From Thermogemmatispora tikiterensis (GTDB lineage: Bacteria; Chloroflexota; Ktedonobacteria; Ktedonobacterales; Ktedonobacteraceae), in the NCBI RefSeq assembly GCF_003268475.1, contig NZ_MCIF01000002.1, positions 698,015 through 762,014 on the forward strand: DNA of 64,000 nucleotides, in the 5' to 3' direction. This document shows positions 17,427 through 26,167 of the stretch, piece after piece (the stretch's first letter is position 1; each line of letters opens with the position of its first letter). Under the pieces are notes generated by a model. The model was not told the DNA's origin. It ran no database searches and saw nothing but the letters and a program-made list of their open reading frames with translations. A program made the position numbers and the translations under genes.

Positions 17427-17572
17427 GGCCTGCACCTCCTCAAGCGGTACTCAGGCGCAACGCGGCATCAGCCCGCCTGCCCCCTCCCCCTATTGTAGCA
17501 CAGGGCAAGTGAACATCAGGACCCCCGGCAGCGGCCCGTCGGGGGCTATAGCGACAGGCACTGGCCGCCGAA

Positions 17573-17601
17573 TTGACAATCGCAGCCACTCCCCCTATAC
17601 T
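17573..17601 (+). promoter_or_regulatory. Consensus promoter of the coiled-coil gene
   Basis: TTGACA (17573-17578), 17 bases, then TATACT (17596-17601). Transcription should begin near 17608, which excludes the GTG/ATG-like codons overlapping the -10 and supports translation from the ATG at 17643. Confidence 0.75.
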
Positions 17602-17642
17602 TGTCTGCAGGCTCACCCAGGAAGAACAAAAGGGACGTGGCT

Positions 17643-18533
17643 ATGTCGTTCACCGAAGATGAACTGCAATCCTTCAACACCATACTCGAACGCCGCCTCA
17701 CCACCCACCGCCAGGAGATGGAGCGGAGCTTCGAGCAGCGCCTCAGCACCCTGAGCCGCGATTTTGAGCAGCGCCTTAACCAGCTTCAACAGGAGCTGCT
17801 TCGCAGCCTCACCCACAAACTCAACGACCAGCAGAACGAACTCAACATCGCCCTCAGCCAAAAGCTCGGCACCCAGCAGACACGCCTGGTACAAGCCCTG
17901 GGACACGAAGTCGAGCAACGCCAGCAGCAGCAGCAACAACAGATCGAGAGCGCCCTTGACCGCCTACTGGCCGCCCAACTGATGGGCATCGAGCAACTCC
18001 TCAACCAGCTGCTGAGCCAGCAGGCTCCTCCCCCCAGTCCTGGCGAGAGCGCAGCAAGCGGCCCATCCGCCACCCAACCCGGCGGAGCAGAGCCAGCCCC
18101 ACCCCCCCCACCCGAATCCGAAGCCATCGAAGTACAGACCGAACTCTCCTGGGACGACCTGATGGAGGCCATCGGCAGGGCCCTCGACGAACGCCTGGAG
18201 CGCCTCTACAGTGCCCTGCGCGAGCTGGCCAGGGACTGGGAGCAACACCTGACCGTCCAGCGCAGCAGCCCCAGCAGCGCCGTCGAACCCTACCACGGCA
18301 GCCAGACCACCTTCCAGCAGGTCTTCCAAAGCATCGAACGGCTGGAGCAGCTTGTCGAATCCCTCCAGGTTGCCATGACCGCCAACCACGCGCTGCTCTC
18401 GAACCGCCTCTACCATCACCAGCACCTCCCCCTGGAGCGCGCGCATCCGAGCAGCCATCAGTCCCATCGCCCCGGCTCCCCCCCAGGACCAGAGCCACAC
18501 GTCGCCCTGGCCGAAGAGCCGGAAGAGGACTGA
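17643..18533 (+). CDS. Coiled-coil protein, unknown function
   Basis: The first 130 or so residues are an almost continuous amphipathic coiled coil rich in Gln, Glu, Leu and Arg (repeats such as FEQRLSTLSRDFEQRLNQLQ). A proline-rich linker (about 150-170), a second helical region (175-260) and a His/Pro-rich tail follow. Total length is 296 residues. There is no signal peptide or membrane segment, so it should be cytoplasmic. The second helical part (DDLMEAIGRALDERLERLYSAL) may form an oligomer. No family was recognised. A consensus promoter and a downstream hairpin indicate a single-gene transcript. Confidence 0.65.
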   Translation: MSFTEDELQSFNTILERRLTTHRQEMERSFEQRLSTLSRDFEQRLNQLQQELLRSLTHKLNDQQNELNIALSQKLGTQQTRLVQALGHEVEQRQQQQQQQIESALDRLLAAQLMGIEQLLNQLLSQQAPPPSPGESAASGPSATQPGGAEPAPPPPPESEAIEVQTELSWDDLMEAIGRALDERLERLYSALRELARDWEQHLTVQRSSPSSAVEPYHGSQTTFQQVFQSIERLEQLVESLQVAMTANHALLSNRLYHHQHLPLERAHPSSHQSHRPGSPPGPEPHVALAEEPEED

Positions 18534-18606
18534 GTCAGGAACAGGAACTCGCTGCCGCCCACCCAAACCCGTACCCCACCCCAGCGACCGCCAGCAGCCA
18601 GCAACA

Positions 18607-18633
18607 GTGGCCAGCTTGTGAGCAGCTGGCCAC
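18607..18633 (+). terminator. Perfect 10-bp stem, 7-base loop
   Basis: GTGGCCAGCT (18607-18616) and AGCTGGCCAC (18624-18633) flank TGTGAGC, 74 bases after the coiled-coil gene. The stem is GC-rich but no U-run follows, so terminator function is tentative. Confidence 0.4.
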
Positions 18634-18704
18634 CTGTCCTGGCCTCAACCCCGGCTCGTCAGCAACAACCTCCCTACCCCCGCAAAGCAGACAGCGGCCA
18701 CCAC

Positions 18705-18749
18705 ACCCCCCGGGGGGTCAGAAGACAGCACAGCACAGCATAGCACAGC
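18705..18749. repeat. C6G6 palindrome and ACAGC pentamer repeat
   Basis: An exact 14-base palindrome (A, six C, six G, T) at 18705-18718 is followed by five tandem ACAGC units (one reads ATAGC) at 18725-18749. Both lie immediately past the 3' end of the leftward dehydrogenase gene. The pentamer array is the kind of tract that could vary in copy number. Confidence 0.6.
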
Positions 18750-18760
18750 AAGGAAGGAGG

Positions 18761-19621
18761 TCAGGAATACTCATAGAAGCCACGACCGCTCTTGCGACCC
18801 AGCAGCCCCGCTGCCACCATACGGCGCAACAACGGCGGAGGCGCATAGAGCGGCTCCTTATACTCCTCATAGATCGCCTCCGCCGCCCACAACGTCGTAT
18901 CCAGCCCCACATAATCCAACAGCGTAAACGGCCCCATCGGATAGCCACAGCCCAGCTTCATAGCCGTATCAATGTCATCGCGCGAAGCCATCCCATTCTC
19001 CAGCATGCGGATAGCCGAGAGCAAATAAGGAATGAGCAAGAAATTCACAATGAAACCGGCAGTATCCCTGGCCAGCACCGGCGTCTTGCCCAACGACTCC
19101 GCAAAGCGGCGCACCGTCTCGATCGTCTCCTCGGAAGCCGTAATCGGTCGAACGATCTCGACCAGCTTCATCACCGGCGCAGGATTAAAGAAATGCAACC
19201 CACAGACCTGCTGCGGGCGCCGCGTCACCGCCGCCATCTGCGTCACACTCAGAGAAGACGTATTCGAAACAATCAGCGCCTCCGGCTTGAGCAAACGGTC
19301 CAACGCTGTGAAGAGCCGCAGCTTCTCCTCCATACGCTCGACCACAGCCTCGATCACCAGATCGCAACTGGCCAGCTCCTCCAAAGCAACCGTACCGCGC
19401 AAACGCTGGCGATACTCCTCAGCCTGCTCACGAGACACCCTTCCTTTGCTCACCAACATCTCCCAGGCCTCATAGATGCGCTGGAGACCCTTGTGCAGCA
19501 GCTCCTCACTGACCTCACGCACCACCACCTCATAGCCGGCCTGCACACAGGTCTGGGCAATTCCACTGCCCATCAGGCCGCAGCCAACGACACCAACACT
19601 ACGAATCGTTGTCACTGCCAT
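18761..19621 (-). CDS. 3-hydroxybutyryl-CoA dehydrogenase
   Basis: This 286-residue enzyme of the HAD/FadB N-terminal type oxidises 3-hydroxyacyl-CoA with NAD. It has VGVVGCGLMGSGIAQTCVQAG, the active-site region GLHFFNPAPVMKLVEIV with the catalytic histidine, VLARDTAGFIVNFLLIPYL, and the C-terminal signature GCGYPMGPFTLLDYVGLDT. Length equals that of standalone PaaH/Hbd enzymes. AGGAGG lies nine bases before the ATG at 19621; an upstream extension is unlikely. It could act in beta-oxidation or butanoate metabolism. It is divergent from the flavin monooxygenase operon. Confidence 0.92.
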   Translation of the reverse strand: MAVTTIRSVGVVGCGLMGSGIAQTCVQAGYEVVVREVSEELLHKGLQRIYEAWEMLVSKGRVSREQAEEYRQRLRGTVALEELASCDLVIEAVVERMEEKLRLFTALDRLLKPEALIVSNTSSLSVTQMAAVTRRPQQVCGLHFFNPAPVMKLVEIVRPITASEETIETVRRFAESLGKTPVLARDTAGFIVNFLLIPYLLSAIRMLENGMASRDDIDTAMKLGCGYPMGPFTLLDYVGLDTTLWAAEAIYEEYKEPLYAPPPLLRRMVAAGLLGRKSGRGFYEYS

Positions 19622-19774
19622 GAACGCATTCCTCCTCTCGAACAAGAAAGCAATACCCATTGCCAGCCAGCCAACCAATCAGCCAACCACTGCTGGACCG
19701 GCGGCGCGCCCAGTTGGCGTCACCTCACCTACTATAGCATCCGGCCCCGGTCCCGAGACAAGGCCTTTTCCTCC

Positions 19775-19806
19775 TTGACTTTTGGTCAAATTTGAACTAT
19801 ATTCAA
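19775..19806 (+). promoter_or_regulatory. Monooxygenase operon promoter with two inverted-repeat operators
   Basis: TTGACT (19775-19780), 17 bases and TATATT (19798-19803) make a good promoter. Two inverted repeats overlie it. TTGAC-N5-GTCAA (19775-19789) covers the -35 and TTGAA-N5-TTCAA (19792-19806) covers the -10, with centres 17 bases apart. Binding of the TetR protein encoded in the same operon would occlude RNA polymerase, so autorepression relieved by a ligand is likely. Confidence 0.7.
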
Positions 19807-19947
19807 TATTGGGCAGGGCACCAGCGAGCGGGCCCGAGCGTCAGGCGCTCCAGGACCAGTCGGGAGTCCAGCCAGCGTTCGGCCCGTCCGGGCCGGTCAA
19901 GGGGTTGACCGGCGCAGCAAGCCGTCACCACCAAAGGAGGAACACGC

Positions 19948-21309
19948 ATGGCATCGGCACCGCGCTACTGCATCATTGGCGCTGGCTACTCAGGTTTGGG
20001 CATTGCCCACGCCTTTCAGGAGGCCGGCATTGCCTTCGACATCTTTGAGAAGAACGACGACGTCGGCGGCAACTGGCTCAACGGCGTCTACGATGCAACG
20101 CACATCATCTCCTCGCGCAACAGCACCGGCTACGAAGAGTACCCCATGCCGGCCAGCTATCCCGACTTTCCCAGTCGGCAGCAAGTTCTTGACTACCTGC
20201 GCTCCTACGCTGACCACTACGGGCTACGACGCTACATCCAATTTGGGCGCAGCGTAGAACGCATCGAGCCACTCGACCCGCGGGGCCTCAGCGGCTGGCG
20301 CGTCACCCTGGACGACGGGCGCAGCCTGGAATATCGTGGCGTCATTGTCGCCAACGGCCACCACTGGGATCGGCGCTACCCCCACTATTCAGGGAGCTTC
20401 AGTGGCAAGACCCTGCACTCCAAGGACTACAAAAACGCCGACGACCTCGAAGGGGAGCGAGTTCTCGTCGTCGGAGCCGGCAATTCTGGCTGTGACATCG
20501 CCGTCGAAGCAGCCCTCAGCAAGCGCATCAAAGAAGTGGCCATCTCCATGCGCCGTGGCTACTACTTCCTGCCCAAAACGATCGCCGGCATCCCCGTAGC
20601 CGAGATGGAGATGCCCTGGATGCCGCTCTGGCTCCAGAAGCTCATCATCAAGGCTGCCCTGGCACTGATCGTCGGTCCCAACTCACGCTATGGGCTCCCC
20701 AAACCGGACCACGATCTCTTCGACCGCCACCCCATCGTCAACTCCCAGCTGCTCTACTTCATCCGCCACGGCCTCATCAGCCCGAAGCCTGACATTGCTC
20801 GCCTGGACGGCAAGCGGGTCCATTTCGTCGACGGCAGCAGCCAGGAGTTCGACACCCTCGTCTGGGCGACCGGTTTCAACGTCTCCTTCCCCTTCCTCGA
20901 CCACCAACTCTTCTCCTGGGAGCACGGCTATCCTCGTCTGGTGGCCCACCTGATGGTCCCGGACCTGGCTAACCTCTACATCTTCGGCCTGCTCCAGCCG
21001 CGTGGCGGAGCCGGTCCCCTCATCAGCCGCGGAGCGCGCCTGCTGGTTGACCTGGTCCAATGCCAGGAGCGGCTGGACGCTCCCATCGCCAATCTCATCG
21101 CCCGCTGGGAGCCACCTTCAGCACGCTATCTCGTCGGCGTCCAGGAGACCATGCGCTCCATCGAGCGGCTGCGCCGTCGCCTCCAGGGTCTGACTCCACG
21201 GCGCAGTCAACCGGGGGGCATCAGCCGCGACCAAAGCCTGCCGCAGCCCACATCGGAAGGCACTCCTGGCTATGCCGTACCCGCCACCGGCCACACCGGC
21301 CAGTCCTGA
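19948..21309 (+). CDS. Class B flavin-containing monooxygenase
   Basis: This 453-residue enzyme has the FAD motif CIIGAGYSGLGIA (near residue 8), the FMO fingerprint FSGKTLHSKDYK (about residue 150) and the NADPH motif VVGAGNSGCDIA (about 175). This arrangement fits FMO and FMO-like Baeyer-Villiger enzymes using NADPH and oxygen to oxygenate soft nucleophiles, amines or ketones. A strong AAAGGAGG precedes the ATG. It is the first gene of a rightward operon with SDR, TetR, hydrolase and P450 genes, a grouping suited to stepwise oxidation of a hydrophobic substrate. The Mycobacterium mymA operon has a similar FMO/SDR/hydrolase mix. The substrate is unknown. Confidence 0.88.
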   Translation: MASAPRYCIIGAGYSGLGIAHAFQEAGIAFDIFEKNDDVGGNWLNGVYDATHIISSRNSTGYEEYPMPASYPDFPSRQQVLDYLRSYADHYGLRRYIQFGRSVERIEPLDPRGLSGWRVTLDDGRSLEYRGVIVANGHHWDRRYPHYSGSFSGKTLHSKDYKNADDLEGERVLVVGAGNSGCDIAVEAALSKRIKEVAISMRRGYYFLPKTIAGIPVAEMEMPWMPLWLQKLIIKAALALIVGPNSRYGLPKPDHDLFDRHPIVNSQLLYFIRHGLISPKPDIARLDGKRVHFVDGSSQEFDTLVWATGFNVSFPFLDHQLFSWEHGYPRLVAHLMVPDLANLYIFGLLQPRGGAGPLISRGARLLVDLVQCQERLDAPIANLIARWEPPSARYLVGVQETMRSIERLRRRLQGLTPRRSQPGGISRDQSLPQPTSEGTPGYAVPATGHTGQS

Positions 21310-21348
21310 GACGGCTGGGCGAGCCGCACGAAGGGAGGAAGAACAAGC

Positions 21349-22167
21349 ATGCAAAGTCACCAGCGTGGTTCCCTGGCTGGCAAGCGGGTCCTGGTCACTG
21401 GAGCCGCGGGGGCGATCGGCAGCGCCACCTGCGCCGAGCTGCGCCGACGGGGAGCGTGCGTTGTCGGTCTGGATCGGCGCGGGGGTGAGGGTATCATCCA
21501 GGCCGACGTCACCAGCAGCGAAGCTGTCGAGCGCGCTGTCGCCCAAGCCCTCAACGAGCTGGGCGGGCTGGACATTCTGATTAATCTCGCCGGCATCGGC
21601 CTCCCCCAGGACGCCGGTACCCCACCGGGTGAGGATGTGGCCCTCACCCTGGAGGTCAATCTGCTTGGCCCCTGGACGGTGACCGCCTATGCCCTGCCGG
21701 CCCTGCTCGCTTCGCACGGGCGCGTCATCAATGTGGCCTCCGGCCTGGCTTTTGCCACGGTCCCCTTTGCCTCAGCCTATGCCGCCAGCAAGCGGGCCCT
21801 GGCAGCCTGGTCGGATGCCCTGCGCATGGAATATGGCAGCCAGATCGGCGTCACTACCGTCTACCCGGGCTACATCCGCACACCAATCCACGCCGCCGCC
21901 GAGGCCGCCGGCCTTTCACTGGCCGATCTGGTGCGTGAGGAGCCTCTGGAGGCCGTCGTACGTACCCTGGTGCGCTGCTGCAGCGGGCGCGTGCGCCGCG
22001 ACGTCGCCACCACGCCCCTGGGCGCTCTGGAGCTTGGCCTGGCGCGCCATCTACCTGCCCTTGTCGATCTCGTTATCCTGCTACGCCTGCGCCGCCTGGC
22101 ACGCGCCCATCGCTACGACCGCTCGCCACTGGCTCGGCGCATGATCAAGCGCTGGGGGATCACCTGA
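21349..22167 (+). CDS. Short-chain dehydrogenase/reductase
   Basis: This 272-residue SDR has VLVTGAAGAIGSATCAEL (cofactor binding), the NLAG segment, and the catalytic Ser and YAASK motif in SGLAFATVPFASAYAASKRAL. The C-terminal 60 residues are basic and hydrophobic (LVILLRLRRLARAHRYD), as in membrane-associated SDRs acting on lipids or steroids. It probably oxidises an alcohol made by the monooxygenases of the same operon. The final A of its TGA is the first base of the TetR ATG, so translation is coupled. Confidence 0.87.
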   Translation: MQSHQRGSLAGKRVLVTGAAGAIGSATCAELRRRGACVVGLDRRGGEGIIQADVTSSEAVERAVAQALNELGGLDILINLAGIGLPQDAGTPPGEDVALTLEVNLLGPWTVTAYALPALLASHGRVINVASGLAFATVPFASAYAASKRALAAWSDALRMEYGSQIGVTTVYPGYIRTPIHAAAEAAGLSLADLVREEPLEAVVRTLVRCCSGRVRRDVATTPLGALELGLARHLPALVDLVILLRLRRLARAHRYDRSPLARRMIKRWGIT

Positions 22168-22760
22168 TGCTTCACAAGCAGAAACGCAAGACACGTCGCG
22201 AGCGGCTCATCGAGGTCGGCCTGGATCTCTTTAGCAGGCACTCCTACGACGAGGTGGCCATTGACGATATCGCCGCTGCCGCCAACATCTCCAAGGGCCT
22301 GCTCTACTACTACTTTCCGACCAAGCACGACTTCTATCTGGCCGTACTCCGGCACAGCACCAGTCAGCTGCTGGAGCTGACCGAGCCGGATACCTCCCTG
22401 GAGCCGCTGGAGCGCCTGCGCGTCGGCTTGCTGGCCTACTTCACCTTTGCAGAGATGCACGCGCGCACCTACGTCGCCCTCCTGCGCGGCGGCGTGGGCG
22501 TCGACCCAGAGGTGGCGGCCATCCTCAACCACGTTCGGCAAACCTACGTCGAGCGCGTCCTGCAGGGTCTGCCGGAGAGTGAGCGCCAGCTGCCCGCGCT
22601 GCGCCTGGCTATCACTGGCTGGGTCGGCTTCGTCGAGGCCCTCAGCCTCGCCTGGTTGGAGGAGCACCAGCTGAGCAAGGAGCAGCTCACCGAGCTAGCG
22701 ATTCGCACCCTGCTGGCCACCATCACCAGCTTGCATGAGCAAGGCAGCTCTTCACGCTGA
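22167..22760 (+). CDS. TetR-family transcriptional regulator
   Basis: The N-terminal helix-turn-helix (residues 12-58) shows FSRHSYDEVAIDDIAAAANISKGLLYYYFPTKHDFY, the typical TetR pattern ending in YYYFPTK. The ligand-binding domain (65-190) is hydrophobic and ends near SSSR. Length is 197 residues. It overlaps the SDR stop by one base and is central in the operon it probably represses through the twin inverted repeats at 19775-19806. The inducer is likely the hydrophobic substrate of the operon enzymes. Confidence 0.88.
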   Translation: MLHKQKRKTRRERLIEVGLDLFSRHSYDEVAIDDIAAAANISKGLLYYYFPTKHDFYLAVLRHSTSQLLELTEPDTSLEPLERLRVGLLAYFTFAEMHARTYVALLRGGVGVDPEVAAILNHVRQTYVERVLQGLPESERQLPALRLAITGWVGFVEALSLAWLEEHQLSKEQLTELAIRTLLATITSLHEQGSSSR

Positions 22761-22797
22761 CTTGATTGCTTGCAATCACAGAGGAGGAAAACGGGCA

Positions 22798-23595
22798 ATG
22801 GCCGCCTTTCAGACACACAGCCAGGTCGTCACCGTTGATGGCATCCCGGTGCGCTACGAGTACGCCGGCGAGGGCGAGCCGGTGGTCTTTGTGCATGGCC
22901 TCTCGGGCTCCACCAAATGGTGGGCCAGAAACATTCCTGCCATCGCCCAACACTATCGCGTCTACCTGGTCGACCTGCCCGGCTTCGGCGCCATGCGGCG
23001 CTTTCGTCGCCAGTTCCACCTGTTGCGTGCTCCTCACTGGCTGGATCGCCTCTGCCAGGCCTTGGGCCTGGAAACCTTCTCGCTGGTCGGCCACTCGATG
23101 GGAGGCTATGTCTCTCTGGCTCTGGCTGCCCAGCACCCCGAGCGAGTGAAACATCTGGTGCTGGTGGCCTCCATCGGCATTCCCTTCGAGCGCTCGGTGG
23201 CGCAACTGCTCTGGCCCACTGCTCTGGCCCTGGCGCGCACAACGCCGGCCTTCTGGCCAACCCTGCTCTACGACGGTGCCCGGGCCGGCACCCTGATGAT
23301 CTTACGTGCCGCTCATCAGATCGTGGCTCTGGACGCCCGCCCACTCCTGCCGACGATCCGCACACCAACCCTGCTCATCTGGGGGGCCAAAGACGATCTG
23401 GTCCCGCTCAGCTTCGGGCGCCAGCTCCACGCTGCCATCCCGCAGGCTCGTCTCTACCTGATCGAACACGCCAACCACATTTGTATGTACGACCAACCAC
23501 AGCTGTTCAACGAGGCCCTGCTGGCCTTCCTGCAGGGCCAGCAGGTCGGCGAGCCGGCCACCGCACCCGCGACCTCGCAGTCGTCGCCTTGTTGA
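22798..23595 (+). CDS. Alpha/beta hydrolase
   Basis: This 265-residue alpha/beta hydrolase has an oxyanion HGLSGS, nucleophile elbow GHSMGGYVSL, acid region LLIWGAKDDLVPLSFG and the base histidine in IEHANHICMYDQP, so the Ser-Asp-His triad is intact. It is probably an esterase or ring-cleaving hydrolase of a degradative pathway, for example hydrolysing esters formed by Baeyer-Villiger oxidation. The ATG at 22798 follows GGAGG by 10 bases; the earlier ATG at 22735 lies inside the TetR gene. It is the fourth gene of the operon. Confidence 0.86.
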   Translation: MAAFQTHSQVVTVDGIPVRYEYAGEGEPVVFVHGLSGSTKWWARNIPAIAQHYRVYLVDLPGFGAMRRFRRQFHLLRAPHWLDRLCQALGLETFSLVGHSMGGYVSLALAAQHPERVKHLVLVASIGIPFERSVAQLLWPTALALARTTPAFWPTLLYDGARAGTLMILRAAHQIVALDARPLLPTIRTPTLLIWGAKDDLVPLSFGRQLHAAIPQARLYLIEHANHICMYDQPQLFNEALLAFLQGQQVGEPATAPATSQSSPC

Positions 23596-23648
23596 TCTGG
23601 CTCCAGGCCGCCACACCGTCTCTCTCTGGGAAAGGGGAATCGCTACCT

Positions 23649-25028
23649 ATGGTGCAAGCACAAGTGCCCGAGGCGCCGACGAGACGTCAGCCGGCCAGTC
23701 CCAATCTCATGGAGATCCTGGCCCTGCTCTCGCGGCGCAATCTGCCGATGACTTTCCTGCGCCTCGCGCGCAAGTATGGTGATGTCGTCCACGTGAAGGG
23801 GGGGCCGCTGGAGATCTTCCTCCTGAGTCACCCGGAAGATATCCGCGAAGTGCTGGTTGTCCAGCACGCCAATTTTCATAAAGGACAGGGCGTCCAGATG
23901 ACCAGCCGCATGCTCGGCCAGGGCCTGCTGACCAGCGAGGGCGACTTCCACAAGCGACAGCGCAAGCTGATTCAGCCGGCCTTCCACCGCCAGCGCATCG
24001 CTGCCTACGCCACCACGATGGTCGCGGAGGCCTCACGCCTGGCCCAGTCCTGGCAGGACGGCACGGTCGTCGACATGGCCGAGGAGATGATGCGCCTGAC
24101 CCTGGTCATCGCTGGCAAGACGCTCTTCAATGTCGATGTGGAGCGCGAGGCCAGCACAGTAAGCCAGGCTATGGCCGTGGCGATGGAAGCCTTCATCAAG
24201 ATCGGCCTCTCTCCCTGGGCAGAGCAGCTGGAACGCTTGCCGCTGCCGATCCGCCGCCGCTTCTACCGCGCTCGCGACGAAATGGACCGCGTCATCTACC
24301 GCATTATCGAAGAGCACCGCCGCAGCGGGCACGATCAGGGCGACTTGCTCTCCTGGCTACTGCTGGCCCACGACGAGGAGGGGGCTATGAGCGACGAGCA
24401 GCTGCGCGACGAGATGACGACGCTGCTGCTGGCGGGCCATGAGACAACGGCCAATGCCCTGGCCTGGACCTGGTACCTGCTCGCCCAGCATCCCGAGGTG
24501 GCTGAGCGCCTGCGCCAGGAGGCGGAGCAGGTTCTTGGCGATCGCCTACCTACCGCCGACGATTTCCCTCGCCTCAGCTACACCGAGCAGGTGCTGGCCG
24601 AAGCGATGCGCCTCTTCCCGCCAGCCTGGAGCACCGATCGCACAGCCATCCGCGACTGCAACATCCGTGGCCTGACCATCCCTTCGGGGGCCCGCGTCAT
24701 CATGAGCCAGTACGTTGTTCACCACGACCCGCGCTTCTACCCGGAGCCAGAGCGCTTCTTACCGGAGCGCTGGACGCCAGAGGCACGCGCCGCTCGCCCA
24801 AAGTTCGCTTACTTCCCCTTTGGCGGCGGTCCTCGCCTCTGCATCGGGGAACCGTTCGCCTGGATGGAAGGCGTACTCGTCCTGGCCACGTTGATCCGCT
24901 CATGGGAGGCTGAATTGCTGCCTGGACAGCGCATCGAACCGGAGGCGGCTGTGACACTCCGCCCTCGCTACGGAATCCGTATGCGCCTGCACCAGCGCCA
25001 GCGCCAGCGCGCTGCAGCCCTGGTCTGA
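23649..25028 (+). CDS. Cytochrome P450
   Basis: This 459-residue P450 has an I-helix AGHETTANALAW, the K-helix ExxR in AEAMRLFPPAW, the PERF region YPEPERFLPERW and the heme loop FPFGGGPRLCIGEPFAWMEG with the axial cysteine. The early WxxxR-type region reads HKRQRKLIQPAFHRQRI. It is a soluble-type bacterial P450 with no evident membrane anchor, needing a separate redox partner not encoded here. The frame stays open far upstream through the hydrolase gene, but homology starts at MVQAQVPEAP, and AAAGGGG precedes the ATG at 23649. It is the last gene of the operon. Confidence 0.92.
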   Translation: MVQAQVPEAPTRRQPASPNLMEILALLSRRNLPMTFLRLARKYGDVVHVKGGPLEIFLLSHPEDIREVLVVQHANFHKGQGVQMTSRMLGQGLLTSEGDFHKRQRKLIQPAFHRQRIAAYATTMVAEASRLAQSWQDGTVVDMAEEMMRLTLVIAGKTLFNVDVEREASTVSQAMAVAMEAFIKIGLSPWAEQLERLPLPIRRRFYRARDEMDRVIYRIIEEHRRSGHDQGDLLSWLLLAHDEEGAMSDEQLRDEMTTLLLAGHETTANALAWTWYLLAQHPEVAERLRQEAEQVLGDRLPTADDFPRLSYTEQVLAEAMRLFPPAWSTDRTAIRDCNIRGLTIPSGARVIMSQYVVHHDPRFYPEPERFLPERWTPEARAARPKFAYFPFGGGPRLCIGEPFAWMEGVLVLATLIRSWEAELLPGQRIEPEAAVTLRPRYGIRMRLHQRQRQRAAALV

Positions 25029-25271
25029 CCAGAGTGGGAGTCGGGAGGACGGAGGGAGCTCTCACTCCAGCCGCTCAGTAGATTGAACCCACAGGCTGGA
25101 CTCTCCCTTTCCCCCTCAACTTCAACGTCCTTCCTCCATCCGCTTGTCCTGGCTTGTCCTGACCTTGCCCCTCCCATCCCACCCCCACCCCGCCAGCGCA
25201 GCCCGCCAAGGAGCTGCCAGGGGTGGGGGCCTCCTTGCTTCTGCTTCGCCCGACCTTGTCTTGCCCTGCCA

Positions 25272-26167
25272 CTACAGCCTGGGCTGGCTTCCCTCAGCCC
25301 CGCCGAGAAAGGCCCGGATCGCCTGAGCTGGCCCCGGCTCGGTGCCGAAAATGATGGTATAGTGATTGAGCATCGGAAACTCGACGAGCTGCGCCCGCGG
25401 AATATGGGCAACCAGCTCACGGGCCGCCTCCCGGGAAAGCAGCTGATCATCTGGGGCAAACATGCCAGCCCCCGCTCTCAGAACCAGCGTCGGCGCCTGA
25501 ACCCGCTCCCACTGCTCAGCCGGACACGCCTCCTCCGCTCTCCTTCCCTCCTCCAGCACCCCCTCCCGATAGACACGTGAGCGCACGCTCCCATCTGGGA
25601 GACGCTCGATATCATGCTCTAGATAACGGTCCAGATAGGCATTCCACCAGGGACCCAGAAAGGGGAGGCTCTGCAGACGCTGACGATACTCGTCGAAGGA
25701 GGCCACTGGCGTACCTAAGCGCGCAATGGAGGCGCTCAGCCAGGCAGGCTGCTCCTCGGGCGTACGCCAGGGCAAAGGCGCCCGGCATCAACAAGGATGA
25801 GCTTGCTGACGCGCTCCGGACGCCAGGCCGCATAGAAGAGCGCTATCAAGGCCCCAAGGGAGTGTCCCAGCAGCGCCACGCGCTCTAGCCCCAGGGCCGT
25901 CAGCAACTGGTCCAGGTCCGCGGCATGGATCGGCACACTGTAACCCTGGGCCGGACGCTCGCTTCGGCCTCGCCCACGCAGGTCATAGGCAATGACGCGA
26001 TAGTCCGTGGCCAGAGCATCAGCAAAGGCCTGGAAACAGAAGGCATTGGCCGTCAACCCATGCAGACAGACAACGGGCGGCCCTGCTTCCCCCCACTGCA
26101 CGACGTGCAGACGCAGCTCGCCCGCAGCCACGAGTTCATCCCGCACGGCTTCGATCAGTGTAGGCAT
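25272..26167 (-). pseudogene. Alpha/beta hydrolase interrupted by a frameshift
   Basis: Two overlapping frames encode one hydrolase. The N-terminal part (26167 to about 25785) has VVCLHGLTANAF, DLRGRGRSER and the elbow GHSLGALIAL and reaches KLILVDAG. The C-terminal part (about 25785 to 25272) continues with APLPWRTPEEQPAWL, an Asp-containing FAPDDQ and the histidine in LNHYTIIFG. Adding one G to the GGG at complement positions 25783-25781 would restore a single protein of about 298 residues with a full triad. It may be a recent pseudogene, a sequencing error in a G-run, or less likely programmed frameshifting. Its ATG overlaps the end of the HIT gene by 32 bases, with GAGGAG upstream. Confidence 0.75.

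Noticed and set aside
22917..23648. Long 5' extension of the P450 reading frame
   Set aside because: It overlaps the alpha/beta hydrolase gene in another frame, has Pro/Arg-rich shadow composition, and P450 homology begins at 23649 next to a ribosome binding site.
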